NCBI GenBank assembly: GCA_000697335.1
Contig: JNEM01010724.1
Span: forward strand, 1-56,986
From: Conidiobolus incongruus B7586
Lineage: Eukaryota > Entomophthoromycota > Entomophthoromycetes > Entomophthorales > Conidiobolaceae
Direction of reading: 5' to 3'
Length of the DNA stretch: 56,986 nt
The translations under genes and the position numbers were made by a program. Numbering within the stretch: the stretch's first letter is position 1; each line of letters begins with the position of its first letter. Below are positions 1-10,982 of this stretch, in pieces. Below the pieces are notes generated by a model. It made no database searches and was not told where the DNA came from. It saw nothing but the letters and a program-made list of their open reading frames with translations.

Positions 1-752
1 AATTATATATATATTATTTCATTTTTAAAAATAAAATAATTAATAATAAATTTTAAATTATTTTTTAGTTAATTATATTTAATTAGTATTTTTAATATAA
101 TTTAAGAAAATTTATTTTTTTACATTATAATTATAAAACTCATTAAGTTAAAGCTGTAAAAAATGTTCTAATAAAAAATAATTAGAAAAAACTACCACAA
201 CTAGTATATACTCTAAAATATAACTTATAAAATTATAATTGTTTTAAGCAATTAAAAAATTAGCTTACAGAAAAGAAAATTTATGTAGGAAAATTTAATT
301 AGTTTGTGAAACATCAAATTTTAGTTTTTAATAAATAAAACTTTTTTAAGTGTTAGAAGTTTGCTAAAAGTATAGCAATAAGTTATTAATAATAAGAGGG
401 AGTATTAATTTTATATTATATATTAGAATGTTTAGTTTTTCAATTACAAAAAATCTTTATTATTTAAATTACAAAGTAATAATGATTAATTCATGCTATT
501 AATTACTAGTATAGATTATTTTTCCTATTCTATTGTAAAAGCTTATCAAAAGTGAATAATAAAGATTAAGCAATGAAAAAATAAATACCTCAAACTCTAT
601 TATATCAAGTATAAAAAGACTTTAATGTTATTAATAACGATTATTATATTTATAAACTAACAATGGTATCCCTTGATAAATAAATAAATTCCAAAGGATA
701 TATGAGTAATTAAAAAATTGAATAACGAAAAATGCAATTTTTATTAAACATT
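1..752. other. AT-rich intergenic stretch, no gene seen
   Basis: No credible coding region or RNA gene is visible. The stretch is mostly A/T homopolymer-like sequence and forms the 3' flank of the small heat shock gene. Confidence 0.6.
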
Positions 753-1235
753 TCAAAGCTTACTAATAGCGATGAGCTTTCTTTTAGGTGAAGATTTGGG
801 TAAAGTGAGGGTGAGAATACCATCTTTTAAACTAGCTGATATTTTCTCAAAATTGATCTCTTTAGTAAACTGGACAGATCTCTTAAACTCACCTTGGGCA
901 ATTTCTGAAGTGATGACTTCATATTCATCTTTAGATTTAAAAGGCTGTGCTTTGAGTTTAGTATATCCATCCTTTGTCAAACAGTCATCAATGCTAACCC
1001 CTCCTAGCATATCACACACTACATTATCCTTGCGGCCAGGATGATGGAAAATCCTTTTGCCACTGACTACCAAAACATTGTCATTAAAATCAATTTTCAT
1101 ATTTTCTCTCAATACACCAGGTAATTCCAATATTACTTTATAATTTGAATCACTTTCAATGATATCTAAATTGGGAGAATAGATATTGAATAATTGTTTA
1201 ATCGGAATATGAGACTTATATTTATTATAAACCAT
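753..1235 (-). CDS. small heat shock protein (Hsp20/alpha-crystallin family)
   Basis: This intronless gene encodes 160 residues, typical for a small heat shock protein. Such proteins are ATP-independent holdases that form oligomers and bind unfolding proteins in the cytosol. The alpha-crystallin domain starts near residue 24 with the ELPGV strand. It continues through a VVSG turn, a long fungal-type inter-strand loop (about residues 65-110), the GEFKRSVQF strand and the conserved KDGILTLTLPK strand near residues 137-147. An I-x-I motif (IAI, residues 155-157), which docks into neighbouring subunits, sits at the C-terminus. Regulation by heat shock factor is strongly suggested by a perfect heat shock element about 155 bp upstream, with a TATA box between. 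No frame problems are visible. The family call is secure; the orthologue is not assigned. Confidence 0.93.
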   Translation of the reverse strand: MVYNKYKSHIPIKQLFNIYSPNLDIIESDSNYKVILELPGVLRENMKIDFNDNVLVVSGKRIFHHPGRKDNVVCDMLGGVSIDDCLTKDGYTKLKAQPFKSKDEYEVITSEIAQGEFKRSVQFTKEINFEKISASLKDGILTLTLPKSSPKRKLIAISKL

Positions 1236-1300
1236 ATTGTTGTATTAAAAATAAATTTACTCATCTCTAATTTCAGGGCTTCAGCCGAAAATCGCTCGTA

Positions 1301-1309
1301 TTTATATAA
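1301..1309 (-). promoter_or_regulatory. TATA box of the small heat shock gene
   Basis: The minus strand reads TTATATAAA here, about 66 bp upstream of the ATG at 1235 and between the heat shock element and the gene. Position and sequence fit a TATA box; the transcription start is not visible. Confidence 0.5.
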
Positions 1310-1389
1310 TTACAAAATTACAGTCACATGATAAAAAAAATCTCAATTTAAAATTATTGATTGGATATTTATTGTTCAATATTAGAGTT

Positions 1390-1402
1390 GAAAATTCTAG
1401 AA
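1390..1402 (-). promoter_or_regulatory. heat shock element (perfect GAA-nn-TTC-nn-GAA)
   Basis: Three perfectly spaced heat shock factor units, GAA (1390-1392), TTC (1395-1397) and GAA (1400-1402), lie about 155 bp upstream of the Hsp20 start. Three inverted nGAAn units with 2-bp spacers are the canonical binding site of the HSF1 trimer. The motif is directly visible; its use is inferred from its place before a small heat shock gene. Confidence 0.75.
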
Positions 1403-1954
1403 AGTATTTAGTAATAGATTTATAAGTTTATAAACATATTACTCCCTCTTTTCATATTAAAAATTATGAAGCAATTGAGGGTAAAATGTCAAATATCATT
1501 ATTATTTAAAATTAAGATTTTAATAATTTCATTTATTTAAAATATTAAATTAATTTCAAATAAATTTTATCATCCTTGAATTAGTTGTATATGCATTTTG
1601 AAATTTTCGCTCACATTTTGGAATAAAATCCAGCAATTATCATTTATAAATTAGATTCTATATTAAATAATCAGACAAGAGATGTAAATACACATTGTTT
1701 TATTAAATAGTTAGCATAGTTTACTTAATATCGAATTATTGCTAAATGCCAAATTATAAAGGTATGCTAATAATATTGATACCAGTCTTTTAAGTTGGTT
1801 TAAAATTTGATCGAGTTAGACTTGTAAGTTTTGATAAATATTGTCATATTAACGGCCAAAATACTATTGGTGAAGCATGCGCTAATATCGTTTACGTCAA
1901 CTGAGTTAGACAACTCAATCACTTTCTTGAAGGATGAACAAGAAATTTCTTGAA
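1403..1954. other. intergenic, nothing recognised
   Basis: AT-rich spacer between the Hsp20 promoter and the small basic reading frame downstream. No coding or RNA signal was recognised. Confidence 0.5.
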
Positions 1955-2167
1955 CTAAAGGGTGGAACTGAGCTCCATTAACACACTTCGCAGCTTGGTT
2001 TTGGTATTGGTTAGATTCTTGATGTTCTTTAGCATCATGCTCTTTCTAGTTCGATTTCTTTTGTGTTTCCGTCTTCTTTCCACCACAGCGCTATATTTAT
2101 TGTGACTTTCAGAGGGCTCTGAAGTTGCCTCGATCGCTTGCTTCGTTTCTTTATGTAATGTAGTCAT
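1955..2167 (-). CDS. possible small basic protein with bZIP-like layout
   Basis: The open frame of 70 codons is less AT-rich than its surroundings. It encodes an acidic/polar N-terminus, a strongly basic stretch near residues 31-43 (RRRKHKRNRTRK) and then leucines spaced by seven (about residues 52, 59 and 66). This order resembles a basic leucine zipper, but the conserved Asn and Arg of the bZIP basic region are not at the expected spacing and the zipper is short. It could be a small bZIP-like regulator, an eroded one or a chance frame. No introns that would extend it are obvious. Confidence 0.25.
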   Translation of the reverse strand: MTTLHKETKQAIEATSEPSESHNKYSAVVERRRKHKRNRTRKSMMLKNIKNLTNTKTKLRSVLMELSSTL

Positions 2168-2968
2168 TGTTAAAACGTTGTCATTATAGTTGGTTCACTT
2201 ATTTCCTTTCCATTTCCTAATAATTCGTAATTTACAATAAAACTTTGCTAGATTCTAAAACATCACAATGTAGAATTTTGAAATACTCGACAGTTTCCAT
2301 CTTCTTCCGATTTTTATTCATGATAACATTTAGTAGCCCGAGAATAGTTAAGCCGGTGTTTAAAGGATAATTTTGAAGGTAATAAGGCATTATAGTTGAA
2401 TTGAATGTTTAGTGATTTGTAATATAATAAACATTGAAATGATTTGTATAGTTCAATTATTATCAAATGAATAATAATGACTCATTATGTTAATAGTCCT
2501 AAATAGATTTCATTATGGCTTCATGTAATTTTTAGTTATGATTTTTCTGGTCAATTTAATATAATATCTATTACAGTATCAATTGTTTGATATTTATTTT
2601 GATTATAGTAGCAATGATATATTAAAACTCATTTGTGAAGTTATATTTATATTTTGCCAAGTAGAATTTAATTGATAGCAAAATGAATTAAAAATATGTA
2701 AAAATATTACTTTAATATATTAATATAATATTTTATTTTAATATTTGCATATTCTACCTTATATATCATAATATTAAATATGTTCCAATTCTCATAATCA
2801 ATAATTTTTTGAAGTTGTTTTTTATTTAATATCCCATAAATAAATTAATTCAATTTATAAAATATAAACTTGTGTATTTCATTGCTTAATAATACATCAC
2901 TAAAATTTAATAGAATTTTTGTAATATTATTATTTATATTATTTCCTTAAATATATATTATATTTAAA
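2168..2968. other. intergenic, promoter side of NDUFAF7
   Basis: About 800 bp of AT-rich DNA lie between the small basic frame and NDUFAF7. No gene, RNA or distinctive promoter motif was recognised beyond general TA richness close to the NDUFAF7 ATG. Confidence 0.45.
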
Positions 2969-4378
2969 ATGGCATTAAAAACAATATCAAATTTTAATAA
3001 TTTCAAACTTTTGACTAGACATTCAAAACTAGCTCAATTAAACATTAAATCACTTTATTCGTCAGTAAGTCAGAAAATTATCAAGGAAGATAAAACACCT
3101 TTAGGTATCGAGCTAGAAGGTATTATCAAATCTGGAGGTCCCGTAAGTTTGCATAAATATATCTCACTATGCAACACACATCCCAAATACGGTTACTATA
3201 ATGCTCCTCACGTCATTGGTCCCAAAGGAAGTTTTGTTACCTCACCAGAAATAAGTCAATTGTTTGGTGAGATGGTTGCACTTTGGCTTTACACACAGTG
3301 GGAGTTTAATAGTAGTCCCCAAAAAATCCGTCTTGCTGAATTTGGACCCGGGAATGGTACTCTTATGAGTGATATTCTAAGAACATTGAAGCGCTTTCCC
3401 AAGATGTTCACCTGCATTTCAGAGGTAGAACTAGTTGAGACCAGTGAGACATTGGCACTCAAACAAGGTCAGAGCTGGGTTGATTCTAAATTGACTGGTA
3501 TCAAATTTGGATCTCCTATTGAACATCCGCAATATCAGGCAAAATTCACCTGGCACAAACATATGGAAGATCTTTATAGCAAATGCTATGAGGATAAAGA
3601 TACTTTTACCTTTCTAATTGCTCATGAGTTCCTTGATGCATTGCCAATTAGAAGATTTACTAAGACCGACTATGGATGGAGAGAAACTTTAGTTGATATT
3701 GACACCAGTGAAGAATCCCCTTACCATTTCAAGCTTATTCAGGCCAAAAATCCAACCGAAGGCAATATATTGCTCTCACCTTTACAACATTTGTACAATC
3801 ACTTCCCTAAGGGCAATGAAATCGAGCTGAGCTCTGATCTCCTCCAGTTCCTCCCCAAATTCTTCAATCTTATCAGCACTAAAGAAAATAGACGTGGTGG
3901 ATTAGGCTTAATTGTCGATTATGGTGACAATCTTGTTAAGGGTAACAGCTTGAGAGGTATTAAAGATCACAAATTCTGTAACATCTTGAGCACACCCGGT
4001 ACTGTTGACCTTTCCAGTGATGTAAACTTCAAGCTTATTGGTCAATTGGCCCAGATTGAACAATTCTATCCTAGAGATAATAACCACCCAAGTAAGCATT
4101 TACTTTATCCAAAGTCAATTTAATTTATTGACCAATAATTTTTAGTATTTATTCATGGTCCTCAATTCCAGAAAGATTTCTTACACAAGATGGGCATTCA
4201 ATATCGTTTAGCACAAGTCGCTCAGAAGTTAAAACCTACACCGGAAGATGAGAAGATCAAGAGTGATTTGATTAAAGGCTATAAACGACTCTGCGATCCA
4301 ATGGATATGGGTAAATTATTCAAGTTTATGGCCATTACGAATCAAAGAGTACCCCCTTTAACTTTTGAACAAAAATAA
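2969..4378 (+). CDS. NDUFAF7: NDUFAF7/MidA-type protein arginine methyltransferase, complex I assembly
   Basis: Two exons (2969-4091 and 4146-4378) joined across a 54-bp GTAAGC...TTTAG intron give 451 residues. NDUFAF7 is a mitochondrial matrix SAM-dependent methyltransferase that symmetrically dimethylates an arginine of the complex I subunit NDUFS2 during assembly. Visible hallmarks are the SAM-binding AEFGPGNG motif (residues 123-130), VELVETSE (153-160), AHEFLDALP (218-226) and GLIVDYGD (313-320). The second exon supplies the family's HGP..Q.DFL..MGI signature right after the junction, which supports the splice. The N-terminus is rich in Lys, Asn, Ser and Thr and poor in acids, like a mitochondrial presequence. 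The residues just before the junction are less family-like, so the donor could be slightly different. Confidence 0.92.
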
Positions 4379-4825
4379 TAAACTGGATTACACTAATAAT
4401 TTCATTCTGCCCTATACCTATTCCGAACATGTTTATTTATTTTACCAAGTTTTTTTTCTATATTTGAGAGTAGTATTAGCTTCAAACTTAGCTATTTAAA
4501 ATAACGTAAGATCCTTTAAAACAAGCATTAAGCCCTCAGTTGCAATGACCTAACCAAATAAATTATCCAATCAAATGAATCCAATAATCACTAATCAAAA
4601 ACATTAGGAGTACTAAATTTAATCCAAATTAATGAATTACAAATTGAGATTTGGAAGGAAATTCCAAACTTTTATAAAGTTTCATAAATTCAACTCAATT
4701 CAAATTCAATTTAGTCAATTATATGCAACATTTAATCAACTAAAGCTATAAATACACTCCAGGCCTTTGATTCAATTCAGGTTTGTTGTTTTTTAGACTT
4801 ATTATTGCTTCAACTCATTGTTGAG
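4379..4825. other. intergenic with TATA box of the next gene
   Basis: AT-rich spacer between NDUFAF7 and the GPI-anchored protein gene. It holds a TATAAATA box at 4747-4754; nothing else was recognised. Confidence 0.45.
4747..4754 (+). promoter_or_regulatory. TATA box of the GPI-anchored protein gene
   Basis: TATAAATA lies about 72 bp upstream of the ATG at 4826, the usual distance seen before other genes in this window. Confidence 0.4.
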
Positions 4826-5706
4826 ATGGTGCAATTAAACTTTTTGGTCATTGCAATACTCAGCAACAATCTGTGTCACATTCACCAAGGTAAAATTATC
4901 AGGTTGTTTTTATTCATATAAATTGCTCATATATCGATTTAGCTGCTGAAACGAATGAAAACACAAATATAATCAATCGGCGTAATACTATACCTATTAG
5001 CCATGGAGGTTCAAATGATCCATTTGCTAGATCTGGAAGAATTAGCGCAATACCTGTGGAAGGATTTCAAACAAATTTAAATCCAATTAGAAATATGCCT
5101 CCATCAGCTTTCAGAATGCCTATGATTGTCCATCAAGGAGTTCGACCTGTTGTCAAGGCTGAGGGTCCATCCCCACCTCCGCCCCCTCCGCCAGGAGAGA
5201 ACCCACCAGCTGATGGTAAACCGAAAGGTGATCAACCTAGTCCGCCACCAGATAAAAACAATGACCATCATGACCCTCCACCACCTCCTGCACCTTCATC
5301 TCCACCACCGCCGCCGCCATCTTCGAGCAAGCATAACTTTGAAAATATATCTCCCGCGCTTGCTCCCAATGACAAATGCCGAAATGATTGTAAAATGAAC
5401 GAAGGAATGACATTTGTGTACTGCTACCAAGACTGTACACACGATCCCAACTGGCTCCTAGTACCTGAAGACGTTGAAGCCGCCAGTCTACCTACAAATT
5501 TAATACAACCAAGCGAACCCAAGGAGACGAATACTACCAATTCTAATAATTCAACCGCATCTTCCTCAACAATCTCCAAACGTACGAGATCAGCTTATAA
5601 CTCTGATCGCACTCAAGTGATATTCCCCATAGACAATCAGAGCACAATCGCTACACTACATTCTACCCTACTTGTATCAATATTGACAGCAATCTTTTTA
5701 TTTTAA
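4826..5706 (+). CDS. secreted, proline-rich, GPI-anchored surface protein with twin CX3C motif
   Basis: Two exons (4826-4889 and 4943-5706), joined across a 53-bp GTAAAA...TTTAG intron, give 275 residues. The first exon encodes a signal peptide (M, then a hydrophobic core FLVIAIL), so the intron separates signal peptide from mature protein, a common arrangement. The mature part has a poly-proline region with runs of six prolines. It is followed by a compact cysteine unit C-x3-C-x10-C-x3-C, then a Ser/Thr/Asn-rich stretch with N-x-T/S glycosylation sequons. The last 20 or so residues are hydrophobic, as in a GPI-anchor signal. It is probably a plasma-membrane or cell-wall protein. No known family was recognised. 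The exon join keeps frame and removes the need for a non-ATG start at 5056. Confidence 0.75.
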
Positions 5707-7559
5707 TTATAATTTTCAATTAATTTTTAACTAGATTTAATCAAATTAATAAATGAATAATTTTTTAAAAAATATTAATATAAAAATTATAATCTTTACA
5801 ATATAAAAAAAATTTTATTAATTTTATAAAATTTAAATTAATTTCATAATATTATAATATAATTTAATGTATAATTTAATATATTATGAATATTATAATC
5901 AAACTAATTTATCAATAAAATAGAATAATGTTGACCTCATTAAAATTAACTAAAATTAGCATTTATTCAACATTTTCAAATTTTGAAACTTTAGTCCAAG
6001 TTTGAAATTGTGTTCTAGTATTTAATTACATTTTCCCAAGAAATATATTATTAATAATTAATTATTTATATTTATAGTTTATTTTTGTTTCTATTTTTAA
6101 ATATATTTGATACTATTGGATTCATTTTTCATCAGGAAGTCAATTTCAAAATAATGGGTTAATATTAATGATATCATTATTTAATTTGAATGTTTTTTGT
6201 ATTAATTGATTATTGATTAAAGAATTATTTCTAATATGGCTTATAATTAACAAAAAAAACAATTTAAATATTATGTATATTAATTTTAAAAAGCTATTGA
6301 AAATTAAACTGTCATTATTAGATATGATTAATTATGTATTAACAAAATGATTTATTTTAAAATATTTAATAATCTAAAAATATCATAATTAATTCATGAA
6401 AATATCAAGATATAATAATTTTGATAGGAATATTAAAATTTAATTGAAAAAACCTTAAAAGTAGAAAGATAAATAATAAGTTGAGAAGAATCATTATATA
6501 TTTTTTCAGAGTTATTATAAATTTGAGAACAAACAGTTGTAGAACTTTGATTTGAATAACAGCACTTAAAATTGGTTAACCTCCATTTTTATCCCTCAAA
6601 TGGCTGCTATACTGTTAATGGCTGGATTCGTTTAGGAATAGGAAAAAGGTGGTATTCAAGTTATTGGTATCATTGTGCTTCTCAAAGATGCAAACTCTAG
6701 TTGAATTGATTGTTTAAGGACGCTGAAGTTTTTGGATCGAGCTTTTACCATGGATATTGAATAATTTAATAGATTAATGTTTAAATTTTGCGAGGAAAGA
6801 AGAAAGCTTTTCTCTATTGTCAGAACTTTAGGCTTTTTATTTATAATCACTTTTGATCCCTGATCCAATCACCAAGATTGACAATTATAGATATTATAAA
6901 TATTGATTAATAATTACCTGAATTTATATACCAATTCTTTAATCTATTTTTTCAAAAAATTGACGTATTGAAACAATAGATTTTTGGCAGTTTAATAAAT
7001 AAGGTGTAGTTAAAATATATTCGTTTCTGTAAAATGTATAGTTTATCAAGGTTCAAACCATCCAAAAGCAAGTTACCGTTGCGATTGTTTAATATTGTAG
7101 TGTAAAATATCAAATTAAATCTAAAAATTCTAAAGTTGTCTTGATTCTTATTATACTCATCGAAATCATATTTTATAAAAAGCCTTATATGAAACAGATG
7201 AAATTGGACTAGATTAAGTTAAAAAAGATGAATATAAGCTATATTTCAATAAACTTTAGTAGTAATAAGAGGATTATGGTTATTAAATTATAACAAGGTG
7301 ATTTATAATAGTATTTGATAATGTCACCTATTCTAGTTGACGTTTCCAAATTCATTCAAAAATAAAATCAAATTGATTATTATCCTTCAATGATAATATT
7401 ACAATATCTTACATATACTGGATATTTAAAAAAGTATAAATTATTTTAACATTTAATAAATGTTTGTTATTATAGAAAATTGTGAATTATCTACAATTTC
7501 AATTTAAATAAATTTTGAAATATTATAATTATATTAATATTTTTTACCCTATTGAAAAT
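5707..7559. other. AT-rich intergenic region with a small GC-richer patch
   Basis: About 1.85 kb without a convincing gene. A less AT-rich patch at 6540-6880 carries a 70-codon minus-strand frame (6656-6868) that resembles no known family. It may be an eroded gene fragment or chance. The rest is featureless A/T sequence. Confidence 0.45.
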
Positions 7560-8370
7560 TTATAATCGTGTTTTGCGATTTTTCAAATATCCTCCAAATA
7601 ATTCATCCATACGATTAATCCATTGCTTAAAAACGTCACTAGGATGATTTAGGACAAGTGCTTTATAAGTTGATGGGCTGATAGTTCTAAACATTTGGAT
7701 TCTTGCCATGATGAAATAGTCGTGAATACCAGGTAAATCTCCATCGAGATATTTGGAATTGGATAATTTATCAATAATACAATGAGTTCCAATGTAATAA
7801 TTCTGAATACTAGTATCACGATCCCCAGGAATTTCTTCTAAAGTTTTGTTTAATAACTTTTCTCTAGACTCTCTAAAGTAGCATTTATTCTCATCGTCCA
7901 AAGTATTAAATAGTTCCATAATTGCCATTTTAAAAGGACTAGGACCTGCATTGGTGTCATATTCTTGAATTAAGGTATCTAATTCAGGGTTTGGGTTTAG
8001 AGGGTTTTCTGGATAGTGCTCATCGAGATACTTGGCAATCTTTGGACTATCAAAGACGATGTCTCCGTTGGGAAATATGACAGTAGGAACTTTATTCCAC
8101 TCGCCATTACTAAAATAATAAAAATGTAAAAAAAAACTATTGAAAAATAAGCAATAATAATATTACGTAATTTTTAAAATTGTTGGGCCGACCTGTAAAT
8201 AAGTAAGAGGAATAGATTCAAATTCCAAATTCTATAAAAAACTATTAATATTAAACATTATTAAAAATTCATTAATTTACCTTATGTTTTAAAAATAATT
8301 CTGTAGCGATGACGAATGGACTAGAACTAATCCCATTTTCATGATTTACTATTTCATAAATTTTTATCAT
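7560..8370 (-). CDS. glutathione S-transferase-like protein, array copy 1
   Basis: Three exons (8370-8281, 8231-8167, 8109-7560; 90, 65 and 550 nt) with introns of 49 and 57 bp encode 234 residues. The N-terminal thioredoxin-fold half carries S-P (residues 17-18) in the place of the active-site Ser region. It also has the V-P cis-proline (P60) and the D-S pair (72-73) that binds the gamma-glutamyl group of glutathione in this superfamily. The C-terminal half is helical. The arrangement resembles fungal etherase-related or FuA-type GSTs, but the class is uncertain. The enzyme would conjugate or reduce electrophiles with glutathione in the cytosol. A TATAAATA box (8409-8416, minus strand) lies 39 bp upstream. 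Splice sites and exon lengths match the other intact copies of the array. Confidence 0.88.
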
Positions 8371-8726
8371 TTTTCAATTATTAAATTTAATAATTTATTG
8401 ATGACGTATATTTATATTCAAATTTAAAATTATTAGAATTATACAATGAGAATATATTAATCTAATATGTAAAATAGGAATTAGTAAATTATTAATAGAA
8501 GGAAAAAACAAAAGATAATGATAAAATAATGTAATAATGCTTTAAATAATGAGGTTTAATATAATGATGAACATATATAGTTAAAATTGAAAATATAATG
8601 AGTATTAAAATATTTATATATTATTATTATTTTAATTCAAGTAGATAAATTATTGAGAATAAAAGCAGTTATAAGTTGAAAAGTTGAATATTTGGTAATA
8701 TAATACAAAGTTTATTATGATATACA
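8371..8726. other. GST copy 1 promoter and spacer
   Basis: The spacer holds the copy 1 TATA box and a TGACGTAT sequence at 8402-8409 that resembles a CRE/bZIP half-site. Nothing else was recognised. Confidence 0.35.
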
Positions 8727-8798
8727 GGGCGCGGCTGGGAATCAAACCCAGGACCTCTTCCACCCTAAGGGAGAATTATGCCACTAAACCATCGCGCC
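8727..8798 (-). tRNA. tRNA-Pro (AGG), slightly degenerate
   Basis: A 72-nt cloverleaf without intron can be drawn on the minus strand. The acceptor GGCGCGA pairs with CCGCGCC except at the last pair. The anticodon loop TTAGGGT contains AGG, and the T stem CTGGG/CCCAG is perfect. Oddities are an A-C mismatch at position 7-66, a C-A mismatch in the anticodon stem and a T instead of the near-universal C56 in the T loop. Box A and box B sequences are otherwise recognisable. It could be functional or an early tRNA pseudogene. Confidence 0.8.
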
Positions 8799-9039
8799 TT
8801 AATAATAATTAAAAACTATGTTATATCTATAAATTGACCTCTTTGAATTATCTTATTTTTTGTTACTTGATTACTACTCAAACAAAATATTTAAACTTTC
8901 AATTTTTATTTTAATATTTTATTTTCATATAATGATTATAATAATATCTCAATGGTTTTTAATTTTCTCAAATTTTATTTTTTTTCTATTTATTTTATAT
9001 TAATTAATACTTAAATACTTATATGATATTTTAAATACT

Positions 9040-9784
9040 TTCTCGTTTCTTCATCCATTGGCTTAACCCACTGTGTAAAGATATCACTAGGATGATTTTT
9101 AGCTTCTTATAAGTATCTGAACTAATTGTCTCAAGCCTATGAATTATACCAATCAAATGATAATGGTGAATAGCAAGCTCATTTCCATCAATAAACTTTG
9201 ATTTTGACGAGATTTCAATAATTAGCTTAGTTCCATCAAAATTAGTTTGAATATTGGTATAACAATCCCCTAGAAACTTTTTGAAGCCTATGTTACATTT
9301 CTCATATATTATTTCGCAATAATTTGATATTCCCTTTGACCAATAATTTACATAAGTCTTGTATTACCATTTTTGAAGCAGCAGATATATGCACTGTTAT
9401 CAAAATCATTAAACAGTTTGTCAATCTTAGAATTTTGAGGGTCGAAGAGGTACTCTGAATAACGATGGTCGAGATATTGAGTAATTTTGAGATTGTCAAA
9501 AACGATATTACAATTGATGAATATTACTGTAGGTACTCTGTCTCAATGACCATTGTTGAAATCAGGTTAGTACTTTATAATTAAAATCAAACTGGACAAG
9601 CATACGTAATCTTAGAAATAGGATTAATTTCAACGAATTTTAAAGGAACTGATTGAAATTTTTAATCTTATTAATTCAAACATAGATTCATTTTTTACTT
9701 TAAAAATAATTCAGTAGTAATCGCATTGGGACTTGAACTAACATTTGCATTGTCATTATTAATAATTTCATAAATTGCTATCAT
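9040..9784 (-). pseudogene. GST pseudogene, array copy 2
   Basis: Translation from 9784 gives a recognisable GST N-terminus (MIAIYEII...SSSP...TTELFLK), but a stop codon replaces the usual HK before the first intron. Exon 2 remnants (VPLKFVEINP) and exon 3 remnants (FDNLKITQYLDHRYSEY, later HPSDIFTQW) follow in different frames. The C-terminal GYLK motif is missing. The glutathione-binding D-S pair is degraded to D-N. It keeps the same three-exon layout as the intact neighbours, so it decayed after duplication. Confidence 0.85.
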
Positions 9785-10106
9785 TTTTATAAATATAATA
9801 TAATGATAAAATTTTTTTATATTGTTAATTTTGTTTAGACACAAAATTTGATTATATTAGGATTTATTGAATAATTATCATTTTCAGTATTAAATATTAA
9901 TTGCCTCTTTTACAAGTTTCTATTCATTTAATTTATAATAAAAAAATATTAATAATAGTGGAATATTTGTTTAATAAATAATAAAGTCATTTATAAAAAT
10001 AGTTTTGACATACTGCGATTTTATTTTTTAGGCAATTTTTTAGACTTAATACCAGTTAATTCCATTCTTTAATGTTTTAATAAAATAGCATATAAAATCT
10101 AACTAT
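9785..10106. other. intergenic, nothing recognised
   Basis: AT-rich spacer between GST copy 2 and the GC-richer island that follows. Confidence 0.4.
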
Positions 10107-10158
10107 TATCACAAGTCACGTAACTCCCTTCTACTTAAGGATCCTTGCATCAACCTAA

Positions 10159-10425
10159 TGTTAAGGTCATTTCCTCCTCATATACCATCTGCTCTTACTC
10201 TATCCTTTAATTGGCCGATGATCCAGGTCACCGGAGAATCTCATCAATCACCTTACCCAACTCACTCTATATAAAACCCGGAATTAGAGCTATCCTCAAC
10301 AAGTGTTTGATCTGGGTCCTCCCAGCTATTTGACTTAAACCAATAAACCCATTATCTACCTAACAATTGCCTGTAATTCCCTAGATCTCTCTTTTATCTA
10401 AACTAATTTGGACACCACATTAACA
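10159..10425 (+). repeat. possible solo LTR (fossil) in a GC-richer island
   Basis: A 267-bp stretch begins TGTTAA and ends TTAACA, a perfect short inverted repeat of the TG...CA type seen at LTR ends. Inside are a TATATAAAA box (10268-10276) and an AATAAA polyadenylation signal (10342-10347) in promoter-to-terminator order. The island is clearly richer in GC than its flanks. No internal retroelement region and no clear target-site duplication is visible, so if real it is an old solo LTR. An alternative is a DNA element, because a 7-bp inverted repeat (TATCACA 10107-10113, TGTGATA 10429-10435) lies just outside. Confidence 0.35.
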
Positions 10426-10435
10426 AGATGTGATA

Positions 10436-10982
10436 CTATAAATATATAAGCTTTCAATTGAATAAATACTTTTTTATTCAACCCAATTCAACTTGGAAAC
10501 TGAGTGGGATTAAATCAAAATAATAAAAAAAAGTTTCATATTGATTAGTTTCAAAAACAAAAAACTAGCTATATCATCCTGTATATTTAAATATATATTA
10601 CTAAATTTTATCTCACATACATCATTTTCAAATAGAAAAAAACAGATACGACCTGAGTTATATCAAATTTGCACCTATCAATTGAGTCTATTTAGAATTT
10701 AAAATTTAAAATATATATTCCTAAGTTTATAACCTATATCTATTAAATTTTATTTGATAATAAATAAAAATAATAATTAAAACGTCATATATAGTATTTC
10801 ATTGACAAACTGATTTTTTTAAGAATTTTAATGAATTAATAAGAAATATAAATTATTTTAATATTTTTATTATTAATTTAATTAACATATTCATTATTAA
10901 AATTATTAAATATTAAATTGAAAAAAAGAAAATTATTAAAATTAATCAAAAAATATATATATTTTAATGATAAAATATTAAT
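10436..10982. other. intergenic, nothing recognised
   Basis: AT-rich 3' flank of GST copy 3 with no recognisable gene or RNA. Confidence 0.4.

Noticed and set aside
772-1044. Plus-strand frame opposite the Hsp20 gene
   Set aside because: It is the antisense shadow of a clear alpha-crystallin gene and has no family resemblance.
5056-5706. Starting the GPI-anchored protein at a GTG codon at 5056
   Set aside because: A spliced ATG start at 4826 adds a signal peptide in frame across a normal 53-bp intron.
6656-6868. 70-codon minus-strand frame as a gene
   Set aside because: No family, no promoter signal and no extension; kept only as a possible eroded patch.
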